Assembly (NCBI GenBank): GCA_013298125.1
Contig: JAAFJP010000008.1
Location: 1-64,000, forward strand
DNA: 64,000 nt
From: Cytophagales bacterium
GTDB taxonomy: Bacteria; Bacteroidota; Bacteroidia; Cytophagales; Spirosomataceae
Direction: 5' to 3'
Positions 16,227 through 24,303 of this stretch are shown piece by piece. The position numbers and the translations under genes were made by a program. Numbering within the stretch: the stretch's first letter is position 1; each line of letters starts with the position of its first letter. The notes beneath the pieces are model-generated. The model searched no databases, was not told the DNA's origin, and saw nothing but the letters and a program-made list of their open reading frames with translations.

Positions 16227-17669
16227 ATGAAACAAACCCTAATAATCTTATCAGCATCAGCCCTAATCCTCCAAAGCTGTGCCAGTACAAATACTCCTTC
16301 AAGTAGGGGAGGAGGAGGAACAACAACCACCGTTACCCAATCAAACCCAGAAGCTCCCAAGGAATCATATCTTTATAAAGGAAAACAAGTGGAAAAGAAC
16401 ATTTCGACCATCGGAATTCCTTTTGAAATTACGATGGCTGACGTTGAACGTCAAATCAATGCAACGGTCAAAGACTTGGTTTTTGAGGATAATTCGATGG
16501 AAGACAATAATTATGACAACTTCATGTGTAAGGTTTACAAGCGTGAAAACATTGTCGTAACTACTCAGAATGAGGCTTTTACCTTCAACGTACCTCTGAA
16601 AGTTTGGGCAAAAGTGGGTTACAAAGTCATGGGTATGAACATTCCTCCGCAAGAATTGAACTTTGAATTGAATGTAAAATTTGGTTCAAAATTCTCAATT
16701 GCCCCCAATTGGGAAGCTAACGTTCAGAGTTTTCCGATTGGTTATGATTGGGTGAAAAAACCTGTGGTTCGTTTGGCTGGATTTGATATTTCGGTAGCTG
16801 GTTTAGTTGAAAAAGCATTGAACTCGAAACAAGATGCCATTTTGAAGGCTTTGGATGATGCTGTGCGTAAGAATGTCGAAATCAAAAAATACATCGTTCA
16901 GGCTTGGAATACTGCCATGCAACCCTATTTGCTTTCTGAAAAATATCGTACATGGTTGAAAGTAACGCCTACAGAATTACAAATGACTCCTTTGACGACG
17001 GTCAATAATAAAGTTAAGGCAACCATCGGCATCAAGGCAATTACGGAGACTGTTACAGGAGCAAAGCCAATGGTTACGCCTGTCGTTACTGTTCCAGATT
17101 TGAAATTAGTTACATCAATTCCAGATGATTTTCAGGTCGGAATTATTGCAGAAATTCCATTGAGCGAAGCGGCTAAATTGACGGCTGATACGTTGATTGG
17201 ACAAAATTTTTCTTTCAAAGACGGTAAATACAATGTGCAGGTTACAGACATAGATATTTACGGAGATGGTGATAAAATGGTCATTAAATCAGGCTTGAAA
17301 GGAAATATCAACGGAAAGATTTACTACAAAGGCATACCCGCCTACGACCCCGTGAAGCGAACCGTTTTCTTAGATAATTTTGATTATGACCTCAAAACCA
17401 AAAACTTTTTGGTAGGAGCTGCCAATTGGTTATTTCAAGGTGTTTTTACGAAAAATATGAAAGAGGCACTTACTTTCAACATCGGAGGACAGATAGATGA
17501 TATGAAAAAACAGATGCAAGCCAATTTGAATAAACCTGTTTCAAAAGGCGTGAATCTCAACGGCAATGTCGCAGATTTAGCCCCTGATAAAGTATATCTC
17601 ACGCCCAATTCTATCATTTGTGTGATTAATGCCAAGGGGAAATTGGATATAAAGATTGATGGGTTGTAA
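16227..17669 (+). CDS. DUF4403 family lipoprotein
   Basis: A 480-residue protein with a type II signal peptide: LILSASALILQSC, the lipidated Cys being near residue 18. A Gly/Thr-rich linker precedes a DUF4403-like body (residues 60-480). Repeated amphipathic strands include ITMADVERQINATVKDLVFED, KVWAKVGYKVMG and PIGYDWVKKPVVRLAGF, with a similar second half (LVTSIPDDFQVGIIAEIPLSEAAK). The fold is expected to be of the lipid-binding tubular (TULIP-like) type, but this is inference. The gene is transcribed alone, convergent with the histidine kinase, with a 22-nt gap. Confidence 0.8.
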   Translation: MKQTLIILSASALILQSCASTNTPSSRGGGGTTTTVTQSNPEAPKESYLYKGKQVEKNISTIGIPFEITMADVERQINATVKDLVFEDNSMEDNNYDNFMCKVYKRENIVVTTQNEAFTFNVPLKVWAKVGYKVMGMNIPPQELNFELNVKFGSKFSIAPNWEANVQSFPIGYDWVKKPVVRLAGFDISVAGLVEKALNSKQDAILKALDDAVRKNVEIKKYIVQAWNTAMQPYLLSEKYRTWLKVTPTELQMTPLTTVNNKVKATIGIKAITETVTGAKPMVTPVVTVPDLKLVTSIPDDFQVGIIAEIPLSEAAKLTADTLIGQNFSFKDGKYNVQVTDIDIYGDGDKMVIKSGLKGNINGKIYYKGIPAYDPVKRTVFLDNFDYDLKTKNFLVGAANWLFQGVFTKNMKEALTFNIGGQIDDMKKQMQANLNKPVSKGVNLNGNVADLAPDKVYLTPNSIICVINAKGKLDIKIDGL

Positions 17670-17691
17670 AAAAGTTGTTAAGTTGTCGATT

Positions 17692-19875
17692 TTAAGAAAT
17701 ATTCAATGTAAACACCGTTCCAACTCCCAATTTTGATTCAACCGAAATCTCACAATTAATCGCTTTGGCAAGGTCACGGATGAGGTGCAAACCCAAACCC
17801 GTTTTAATGCCAACTACCTCATTATCATCGTATAAGGCTTTGAATTGTTCTTGATTTGCTCCTGGTCCATTGTCGGAAATTGATAGATATTTTTTCCCGT
17901 TTTCTTGCCAAGCCTTCCATTCAATGATTGGATGTTGGGTTTTTGCCAAGGCTTTTATGGCGTTGCCCGTGAGGTTTCGGATGATAGTTTTTAGGTAATC
18001 TTCATCGGTAATTAACGTTAAATTTTCAAGATTATGAAAGTCAATTTTTACTTTTTCTTGACTCTCAAAATGCCTTCTGGTGTCTTCAAATAGGGAATTT
18101 ACGGATATTTTTTTAAGTTGGGGCGTAAAATTTTGCATCTGTCCTTTGCTCCAAAGTAAAATGTCTTCCATCGAAGTCAAGAGGTTTTCGGCACCCGCCA
18201 TTGTCTTGCTTTGCAATCTTTTTTTGGTAGCTTCATCAATCGATTCAGGGCTGTCTTGTTGCATCTGTAAAAACTGAATCAGATTCGCCACGGGACTGCG
18301 TAAATCGTGGTTCAGAATACCCAAAAATCTCACTTTTGCTTGATTGGCTTCGTCTAATTCTGTATTCAAAACTTGTAGTTTTTTGTTGGCTTTTTGACTA
18401 CTGTTTCGTTGGTAGAAAAGCAAACTTCCAATAATCGTGAGCATCAAAAGACCCGCTATCAGATACCATTTTTGTTTTTCCTTAGCGGCTATGTTCAGAT
18501 TGGCAATTTCAATTTCGCTCTTCCTTAATTTTACTTCATTTTCAGCGATTTCTAATTGTTTTTTTCGTGAATCGCTTTCCAATTGTTTTGTTTTTAAATC
18601 GGTTTGGGTTTTCAAAAAATTCAGTTTTGCCAAATCTCTTTCTTTGTTACTTACCGTTAGTTTAGCGTTGTTGAGAGCTAATTGAAACTGTTGTTGTTTC
18701 AGGTTTTGGGCATCTAATAATTGCTGGTTTTTATATTTTTCTTCCTTTGTGTCGAACTCATACTGCACTTCTAATCTTGATATTTGCTTGCGGTTATTTT
18801 CATTATCGATGCTTTCTTTTACGTCATAATATTTTTTGAAATAAACATAAGCACTATCCATTTTACCTTGCTTTTCAAAAATTTCACTCAAATTCTTAAA
18901 CACGCTTTGTTGAACATCTTTCAAGCCAATTTCAGTGGCAAGTTTTAAGGCATTATTAGAAAAAGTTAAGGCTTCATTCAGTTTGTTTTGTTTTAAATAA
19001 TATTCGCCAATACCATAATTATTGTTGGCAAGTCCTTTTTTATTTCCAATTTCTTCATTGATTTTCAAGGCTTTTAAGTAGTTTTCAAAGGCTTCTTGAA
19101 ATTTATTTTGTCTTGCAAATACGCTCGCTAAGTTTCCATATTCGCCTGCCATGCCCGTTTTGTTATTGTTTTCAATGTCTTTGTTCAAGCCTTTACTAAA
19201 ATAATCCGAAGCCTTTTCATAATCTTTCATGTTGAAATAAACATTACCCAAATTCCCCAAACTCGCTGAAATACCCTGACCATAATTAGCCGTTGTGTGC
19301 ATATTCAGAGATTCTTGAAAATACTTAATTGCTAAATCAAACTTTTTTTGTTCGCTGTAAATGACACCCATATTGGTATAAGCCAAAGCTGCTTTTTGGG
19401 GCATTTTTGACTTTTCAGCAACTCTTACAGAATTTTGATAATAAGTTAATGCCTCTGGATATTTACCTTGCACAAGGGCAACTGTACCTAAGTTTGCATA
19501 GTTCTGAATGGAGGCGGGGTGAAATTTTATTTCTTCGCTAATTTTCAAAGATTTCAAAAAATACACCTCCGCATTTTTATAATCACTCGTGAATAAATAC
19601 TTTGCCCCCATACCCTTATAACCATCGGCAAGCCCTTTTTTGAAATTCAATTTTTCGGATAAAGCAATTACTTCTTCTGCCGCCGTTTGCATATTTTTTG
19701 GACTAAACCCGTAGTTTGCTAATAGATATTTCAAAAGTAAATAGACTCTGGTGGTATCTTGTTTGGGATAGTTTTGGAGTTGAATTGTCAAATCATCAAC
19801 TGTTTTGTTGGTTTGCGAAAATGAAGGATATGATAGGGAAAAAAACAGAATCAAGGTCAGTGATTTAGTCTTCAT
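17692..19875 (-). CDS. TPR-containing sensor histidine kinase
   Basis: A 727-residue kinase with a signal peptide, then about eight tetratricopeptide repeats (residues 60-350; GNLGNVYF, GEYGNLASVF, NNNYGIGEYYL) on the periplasmic side. A long coiled coil, one transmembrane helix (WYLIAGLLMLTIIGSLLFY) and a cytoplasmic kinase follow. The H-box ILNHDLRSPVANL places the phosphoacceptor His near residue 520. The N-box IIRNLTGNAIKAL, the G1 box ISDNGPGA and the G2 box GLGLHLIRDLA are all intact. Its ATG overlaps the stop of the LytTR response regulator by 4 nt, so the two are translationally coupled and probably function as a pair. Confidence 0.9.
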   Translation of the reverse strand: MKTKSLTLILFFSLSYPSFSQTNKTVDDLTIQLQNYPKQDTTRVYLLLKYLLANYGFSPKNMQTAAEEVIALSEKLNFKKGLADGYKGMGAKYLFTSDYKNAEVYFLKSLKISEEIKFHPASIQNYANLGTVALVQGKYPEALTYYQNSVRVAEKSKMPQKAALAYTNMGVIYSEQKKFDLAIKYFQESLNMHTTANYGQGISASLGNLGNVYFNMKDYEKASDYFSKGLNKDIENNNKTGMAGEYGNLASVFARQNKFQEAFENYLKALKINEEIGNKKGLANNNYGIGEYYLKQNKLNEALTFSNNALKLATEIGLKDVQQSVFKNLSEIFEKQGKMDSAYVYFKKYYDVKESIDNENNRKQISRLEVQYEFDTKEEKYKNQQLLDAQNLKQQQFQLALNNAKLTVSNKERDLAKLNFLKTQTDLKTKQLESDSRKKQLEIAENEVKLRKSEIEIANLNIAAKEKQKWYLIAGLLMLTIIGSLLFYQRNSSQKANKKLQVLNTELDEANQAKVRFLGILNHDLRSPVANLIQFLQMQQDSPESIDEATKKRLQSKTMAGAENLLTSMEDILLWSKGQMQNFTPQLKKISVNSLFEDTRRHFESQEKVKIDFHNLENLTLITDEDYLKTIIRNLTGNAIKALAKTQHPIIEWKAWQENGKKYLSISDNGPGANQEQFKALYDDNEVVGIKTGLGLHLIRDLAKAINCEISVESKLGVGTVFTLNIS

Positions 19876-20576
19876 TGTAATAAAATTAGATTGTCTCTAA
19901 AACTTCTTCCGATGGGTAAAATAGAGTCATTTTGTAGCATTATATCGTTTGAGAGGATTCTTGATACATAATGTTTCTGAATAGCGTAGCTCCTATGTAT
20001 GCGAATGAAGGCACTAAAATTACTTTCCTTAATCAACAAACCCAGACTTGACAACACGCAATAATTTTTGTTTTCTGTTACGATTTTGGTATAATCTTTC
20101 AAGGCTTCGAGGTATAAAATATCGTGCAATTTTATTTTTACTTGTTCAGTACCCTCTTTGATATAGATGATGTCGCCCCCAATATTTGCTTCAAAAAGAC
20201 TTGCTTTTTCTTTCAATTCCATGTAATCCTCAATGCGAGTGACGGTTTGCTTGAAACGTTCATATTTGAGTGGTTTCACAATAAAATCGAGCGTATCCAA
20301 TTCAAAACTCTCCACGGCAAATTCTGGATGAGACGTAATGAAAATGCAGATTGGAACGGATTTGGCTATTTTTCTGAATTCGATTCCACTCATTTCGGGC
20401 ATATCAATATCCAAAAACATCACATCAATTTGTTCTTCTTGTAGCACTGAAATTGCCTCCGTTGCATCTTCAAAAACGCCCACAATCTTAAAAATAGGAT
20501 GCTTTTTTACGAAAGAAGTGACAGTGAGTCTGTCTATTTCATCATCGTCAATGATTATACAATTGATGTGTTTCAT
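19872..20576 (-). CDS. LytTR-family response regulator
   Basis: A 234-residue regulator. The receiver domain (1-120) has acidic residues D10-D12, the phosphoacceptor D56 in FLDIDMP, the switch residue T/S near FITSH and the conserved Lys in VKPLK. A LytTR DNA-binding domain (about 135-234) contains HDILYLEALKDYTKI and IRIHRSYAIQ. LytTR regulators bind short direct repeats, often to control envelope or surface genes. It is the first gene of the operon with the kinase, and divergent from a LytTR-only protein 150 nt away. Nearby targets could include the tail-fibre genes, which is inference. Confidence 0.92.
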   Translation of the reverse strand: MKHINCIIIDDDEIDRLTVTSFVKKHPIFKIVGVFEDATEAISVLQEEQIDVMFLDIDMPEMSGIEFRKIAKSVPICIFITSHPEFAVESFELDTLDFIVKPLKYERFKQTVTRIEDYMELKEKASLFEANIGGDIIYIKEGTEQVKIKLHDILYLEALKDYTKIVTENKNYCVLSSLGLLIKESNFSAFIRIHRSYAIQKHYVSRILSNDIMLQNDSILPIGRSFRDNLILLQ

Positions 20577-20726
20577 ACCGCTTACTAAGTAATAGTCTTC
20601 GCTCGTCTATTTTTTGGGTTGTTAGTCGATTAATGATTTTTTGTCAGTTAAAGTAGCGGCAAATTTGGGTATTATTTGATATTTCATAAAAATATCGAAA
20701 AGAAGTCAATTAAACAAATACCTCTT

Positions 20727-21077
20727 ATGAAAAATAATGCTATGATGCCCGCCAGCCATTTTGTTATGGTTAATCGCAAACAAAAAATTCGGATTCCTGT
20801 CCAAAATATCATCATGTTGGAAGGGTTCAATAATTACACCCTTTTTCATCTCCAAAGTGGTAAACAGCGATTGTACGCTCGCCCAATTCGCCATTTTGAA
20901 GCCCAACTTCTTCAAGAAAATTTTATCCGTATTCATCGGGGCTATTTGGTCAATTCTTCCTGCATTGTGGGTTACGATAAATTAGAAAATAAGTTGCAGA
21001 TGGAAAACAATCTACAAGCCATGATTTCGAGGAGAAGGCGGAAGAATTTGTCAGATTTTTATGCTATTGCAAACTAA
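20727..21077 (+). CDS. LytTR DNA-binding domain protein without receiver
   Basis: About 116 residues from the ATG at 20727; a longer TTG start is unlikely. The whole protein is a LytTR domain, with IPVQNIIMLEGFNNYTLFHLQSG and then FIRIHRGYLVN, the typical core. It lacks a receiver and a membrane segment. Such stand-alone LytTR proteins occur in Bacteroidetes, sometimes acting as regulators of adjacent genes. It lies between the divergent two-component operon and the tail-fibre-like genes, so it is a candidate regulator of the latter. Confidence 0.85.
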   Translation: MKNNAMMPASHFVMVNRKQKIRIPVQNIIMLEGFNNYTLFHLQSGKQRLYARPIRHFEAQLLQENFIRIHRGYLVNSSCIVGYDKLENKLQMENNLQAMISRRRRKNLSDFYAIAN

Positions 21078-21096
21078 CGTTTAAAAAACAATAATT

Positions 21097-21182
21097 TGTC
21101 GGAACACGATTTTAAGATTCGTAGGATTAACAGGATTGTTCTTAAAAATCTCATAAATCCTAAAATCGTGTTCCGACAAAAT
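21097..21182. repeat. long hairpin repeat (GATT/GGATT type)
   Basis: Two 25-nt arms (21097-21121 and 21158-21182) begin with TTTGTCGGAACACGATTTTA and its complement and differ at one position. They enclose a loop containing GTAGGATTAACAGGATTG. This is the same inner vocabulary as at 1411-1550. It follows the LytTR gene by 19 nt and may also serve as its terminator. Confidence 0.8.
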
Positions 21183-21228
21183 AAAGTTTTCCGAACACTA
21201 AATATAAAATCTTATCCCAAACAAAAAA

Positions 21229-22773
21229 ATGAAAAATCTATCCTTAATTATCTTAGTATTATTCTGTATATCAAACACTTACGCTCAAATAGGCATTAAA
21301 GCTGATAACACCGCCCCTATACCTTCAGCACAATTGGAAGTGCAAAGTACAACCAAGGCATTTTATCCTCCACGCATGACTACGGCACAGCGAACAACCT
21401 TAACCAACAACATTCTAAACCCTCCGCAAGAAGGAGCAATGGTTTTTGATACTGATTTGAATGGGTTGTTTACTTATAATGGGGCTTCTTGGGTTTCAGG
21501 GAGTGGGCTTACTTTGCCTTACTCGGTGAGTCAGAGTGAGGTAGGAAGTTTATTAAGAATTGTCAATACAAATACCAATACTAATTCTGCTACAATTAGA
21601 GGCGAAACGAATTCATTAGGTTCTGGGTATGGCATCTATGGTATCGCAGCTAATTTAACTCCAAGTGGTGCTTCATTTGGAGTATCTGGATTAAACGTTT
21701 CAACAAATTCAAACGGTGTCGGTGTTTATGGACAACACAATGGAACAGGAACAGGTGTTCAGGGTCAATCATTATTAGGATATGGTGTAGTCGGAATTGC
21801 AGGTAGTGGAACCGCTGGTTATTTTAGTGCCAATAACTATGCCCTAATTACAGGTAATGGAAACGTTGGTTTTGGTACCAATACACCTACTAATGCGAAG
21901 CTTCATATCTTAGGATCAAGTTTTTGTTGTGGGACACCCTCAACCGCCGAATTAAGATTAGACCAAACTTCAGCCAGTGATTTCGCTCGTCTCAAATTTA
22001 CTAACGCTAATTCTACCTCTAATGCTTTTTTTTGGGACATTGCAGGTCTTTCAGCAACGTCAGGAAATGAAGCAAATGCCTTCTTGAACTTTTATTATCA
22101 GAACGGAGTAAATACTGGAAAAAATATTATGTCAATGCTTGGTAATGGCAATGTCGGTATTGGTACAAATACACCCAATGCACCACTACAATTCAGCAAT
22201 GCCGCCGTAAATCGTAAAGTAGTGCTGTACGAAACTGCCAACAACAATCATCAATTTTATGGATTAGGTATTAATGGTTTTACCTTTCGCTACCAAGTGG
22301 ATGATGTCTCTTCTTCTCATGTTTTTTATGCTGCTACTGGTACGACTACTTCCAATGAATTAATGCGAGTTAGAGGGGATGGTAATGTGGGTATTGGAAA
22401 CGTCAACCCTTCGGAAAAATTAGATGTTAGTGGGAATATTAAAGCCAACGGAGAAATTAATCGCACGCAAACAACCGATGCCAATTTAGTACCGATTGCT
22501 TATGGTAATGTACTTAGTAATGGATCACTCAATTCTACATCTACCACTGCTAATGTTTTGGTTTCAAAAGTTTCAACGGGCGTGTATCAAATATCTATTA
22601 CGGGTGAAACATATAACGCCAATGATTATACCACCCAAGTTACACTTAATGGTTCTTCAACTTTTGGTTTTATTGTCACATCATCTGGTGCAGGTATCTT
22701 AAATGTTTATACTGCGAATGTATCAGGCACTGCCACAGACAGAGCTTTTACGTTTGTGGTTTACAAAAAATAA
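21229..22773 (+). CDS. secreted tail-fibre-like protein
   Basis: A 514-residue protein with a signal peptide (cleaved after NTYA near residue 20). The start of the mature protein (AQLEVQSTTKAFYPPRMTTAQR, then PQEGAMVFDTDLNGLFTYNG) is the module commonly found at the beginning of Bacteroidetes tail-fibre-like or adhesin proteins. Repeated GNGNVGFGTNTP/GNGNVGIGTNTP steps follow, interspersed with glycine-rich strands. The C-terminus (FGFIVTSSGAGILNVYTA) looks like a small beta-sandwich. No T9SS C-terminal domain is visible. Probably a surface-exposed oligomer. It is the first of four such genes on the same strand. Confidence 0.75.
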   Translation: MKNLSLIILVLFCISNTYAQIGIKADNTAPIPSAQLEVQSTTKAFYPPRMTTAQRTTLTNNILNPPQEGAMVFDTDLNGLFTYNGASWVSGSGLTLPYSVSQSEVGSLLRIVNTNTNTNSATIRGETNSLGSGYGIYGIAANLTPSGASFGVSGLNVSTNSNGVGVYGQHNGTGTGVQGQSLLGYGVVGIAGSGTAGYFSANNYALITGNGNVGFGTNTPTNAKLHILGSSFCCGTPSTAELRLDQTSASDFARLKFTNANSTSNAFFWDIAGLSATSGNEANAFLNFYYQNGVNTGKNIMSMLGNGNVGIGTNTPNAPLQFSNAAVNRKVVLYETANNNHQFYGLGINGFTFRYQVDDVSSSHVFYAATGTTTSNELMRVRGDGNVGIGNVNPSEKLDVSGNIKANGEINRTQTTDANLVPIAYGNVLSNGSLNSTSTTANVLVSKVSTGVYQISITGETYNANDYTTQVTLNGSSTFGFIVTSSGAGILNVYTANVSGTATDRAFTFVVYKK

Positions 22774-22805
22774 ACGGAATTATAAACTTTAAGTCGCAAA
22801 TTTTC

Positions 22806-22902
22806 ATTAGACCACTGATAACACGGATTAGACTGATTTTCACGGATTAAATGATAAAAAATCATCGTAAATCCGTTAAATCTGTATCATCCGTGGTCTA
22901 AA
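22806..22902. repeat. long hairpin repeat (GGATT type)
   Basis: The arms begin TTAGACCAC and end GTGGTCTAA, with further pairing through ACGGATT/AATCCGT motifs. Most of the 97 nt can fold into one stem. It lies between two tail-fibre-like genes. Confidence 0.75.
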
Positions 22903-23006
22903 TTCCAAGTTTGACTATCAATAATTCATTTGCGACACAAAGTATATAATTCAGAAAATAAAAAACAATCACCTGATTGTTTTCAGAACTATAATTTTAA
23001 AAAATC

Positions 23007-24251
23007 ATGAAAAAGGCTTATCTCTTTATTACAATTTCAGTGCTTTCATTTTCGGTGAAAGCACAAACAACCTTTAATTATTCGGGGAATGCGGCAAAGA
23101 TTTTAACGGGACAAATAACAAAAATTGGGCTTATTGGTCAAAACATCATAACCACCAATTCATCCAACTATCATTTGGGCGTACTGGGAACTTCCCAAAA
23201 TGCTGTTTTGGCAAATATTGGTGTTTTTGGCACTACTGAACAAAGTATTGTTTCTAATTCGGTGAGTGCAGTAGCGGTTTGGGGCGATAATCTCACTAAT
23301 AATATAGTTGCAAACAATAGCACCGTAACAGGTGGACTCTTTACTTCAAAAAATGTAGGTTCAAACGGATTTAGTTATGGAGTAAATGCTATTGCCAGCA
23401 GCAATAACAACACAAATACTACTTTTGGAGTCTTGGCATTAGCCGATAATACCTTAAATACAAGCCCCGAAGAAACTATTGCAGTAAAAGGAATTACCAC
23501 CTCTGGGCAATCAACGGTAGCCAATATTTATAAAGGGGTAGCTAATCCAGGGGGGTATTTTAGTAGCAACGACGGACAGGGAATTTACGCCACAACTTCT
23601 GGAACATACAAGTCAGGAAGTATCGTAATATCACAGGCGGTAACGGGTTATAGTAAAACTACAAATGCTTATAACAATGTGGGAGTGGTTGGGTACAGCG
23701 AGGGTACTGGAACTTTTAAAACGGGGGTTTATGGAGTGGTTGAGGGTACGGCAGCGTCATTACTTTCGAGCGGAATAACGGGAGAAGATAAGATTAATGT
23801 TGCGAATAGTTATGCGGGGTATTTTTTTGGTAAAGTCAATATAACCAGCAGTTTATCGGTCAGTTCAGCGGGGAGTTTCACGGGTTGTGTAACTGCCTCA
23901 AACCTAACTTGCCCTTCTGATTCGAGATTCAAGAAAAACATTACTCCAATAGAAAAACCTTTGTCTAACATATTGAAAATCAAAGGAGTAAGATATGATT
24001 GGAAAACAAATGAATTCCCAGAAAAGAATTTCTCCGAAAAAAATCAAATTGGTTTCATTGCCCAAGACCTCGAAAAAATCTTTCCAGAAATGGTTTTTAC
24101 CGATGAAAAAGGTTTTAAATCGGTGGATTATGCAAGGCTTACTCCCGTGCTGGTGGAGGCAATCAAAGAACTGACCTTAAAGAATCAAAAATTAGAAAAT
24201 CGTTTGGAAAAAGTTGAGGAAATTCTCTCAGTGAGTGCCTCGAAGAAATGA
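23007..24251 (+). CDS. secreted tail-fibre-like protein with S74 chaperone domain
   Basis: A 414-residue protein with a signal peptide (cleaved near VKAQ, residue 20). A Gly/Asn/Thr-rich repeat body (GVLGTSQN, GVFGTTEQ, GVVGYSEGTG) leads to a C-terminal peptidase S74 / intramolecular chaperone domain (about residues 305-405). SDSRFKKNITPIEKPL contains the Ser and Lys of the autocleavage dyad, followed by IGFIAQDLEKIFPEMV and VDYARLTPVLVEAIKEL. A coiled-coil tail (LENRLEKVEEIL) ends the protein. In phage tail fibres this domain trimerises the shaft and then cuts itself off. Homotrimeric surface fibre assembly is inferred here. Confidence 0.85.
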   Translation: MKKAYLFITISVLSFSVKAQTTFNYSGNAAKILTGQITKIGLIGQNIITTNSSNYHLGVLGTSQNAVLANIGVFGTTEQSIVSNSVSAVAVWGDNLTNNIVANNSTVTGGLFTSKNVGSNGFSYGVNAIASSNNNTNTTFGVLALADNTLNTSPEETIAVKGITTSGQSTVANIYKGVANPGGYFSSNDGQGIYATTSGTYKSGSIVISQAVTGYSKTTNAYNNVGVVGYSEGTGTFKTGVYGVVEGTAASLLSSGITGEDKINVANSYAGYFFGKVNITSSLSVSSAGSFTGCVTASNLTCPSDSRFKKNITPIEKPLSNILKIKGVRYDWKTNEFPEKNFSEKNQIGFIAQDLEKIFPEMVFTDEKGFKSVDYARLTPVLVEAIKELTLKNQKLENRLEKVEEILSVSASKK

Positions 24252-24303
24252 CATTTTATCAATTATAACCTTAGTTTTTAACAATTAACTTACCAAAAAA
24301 ATC

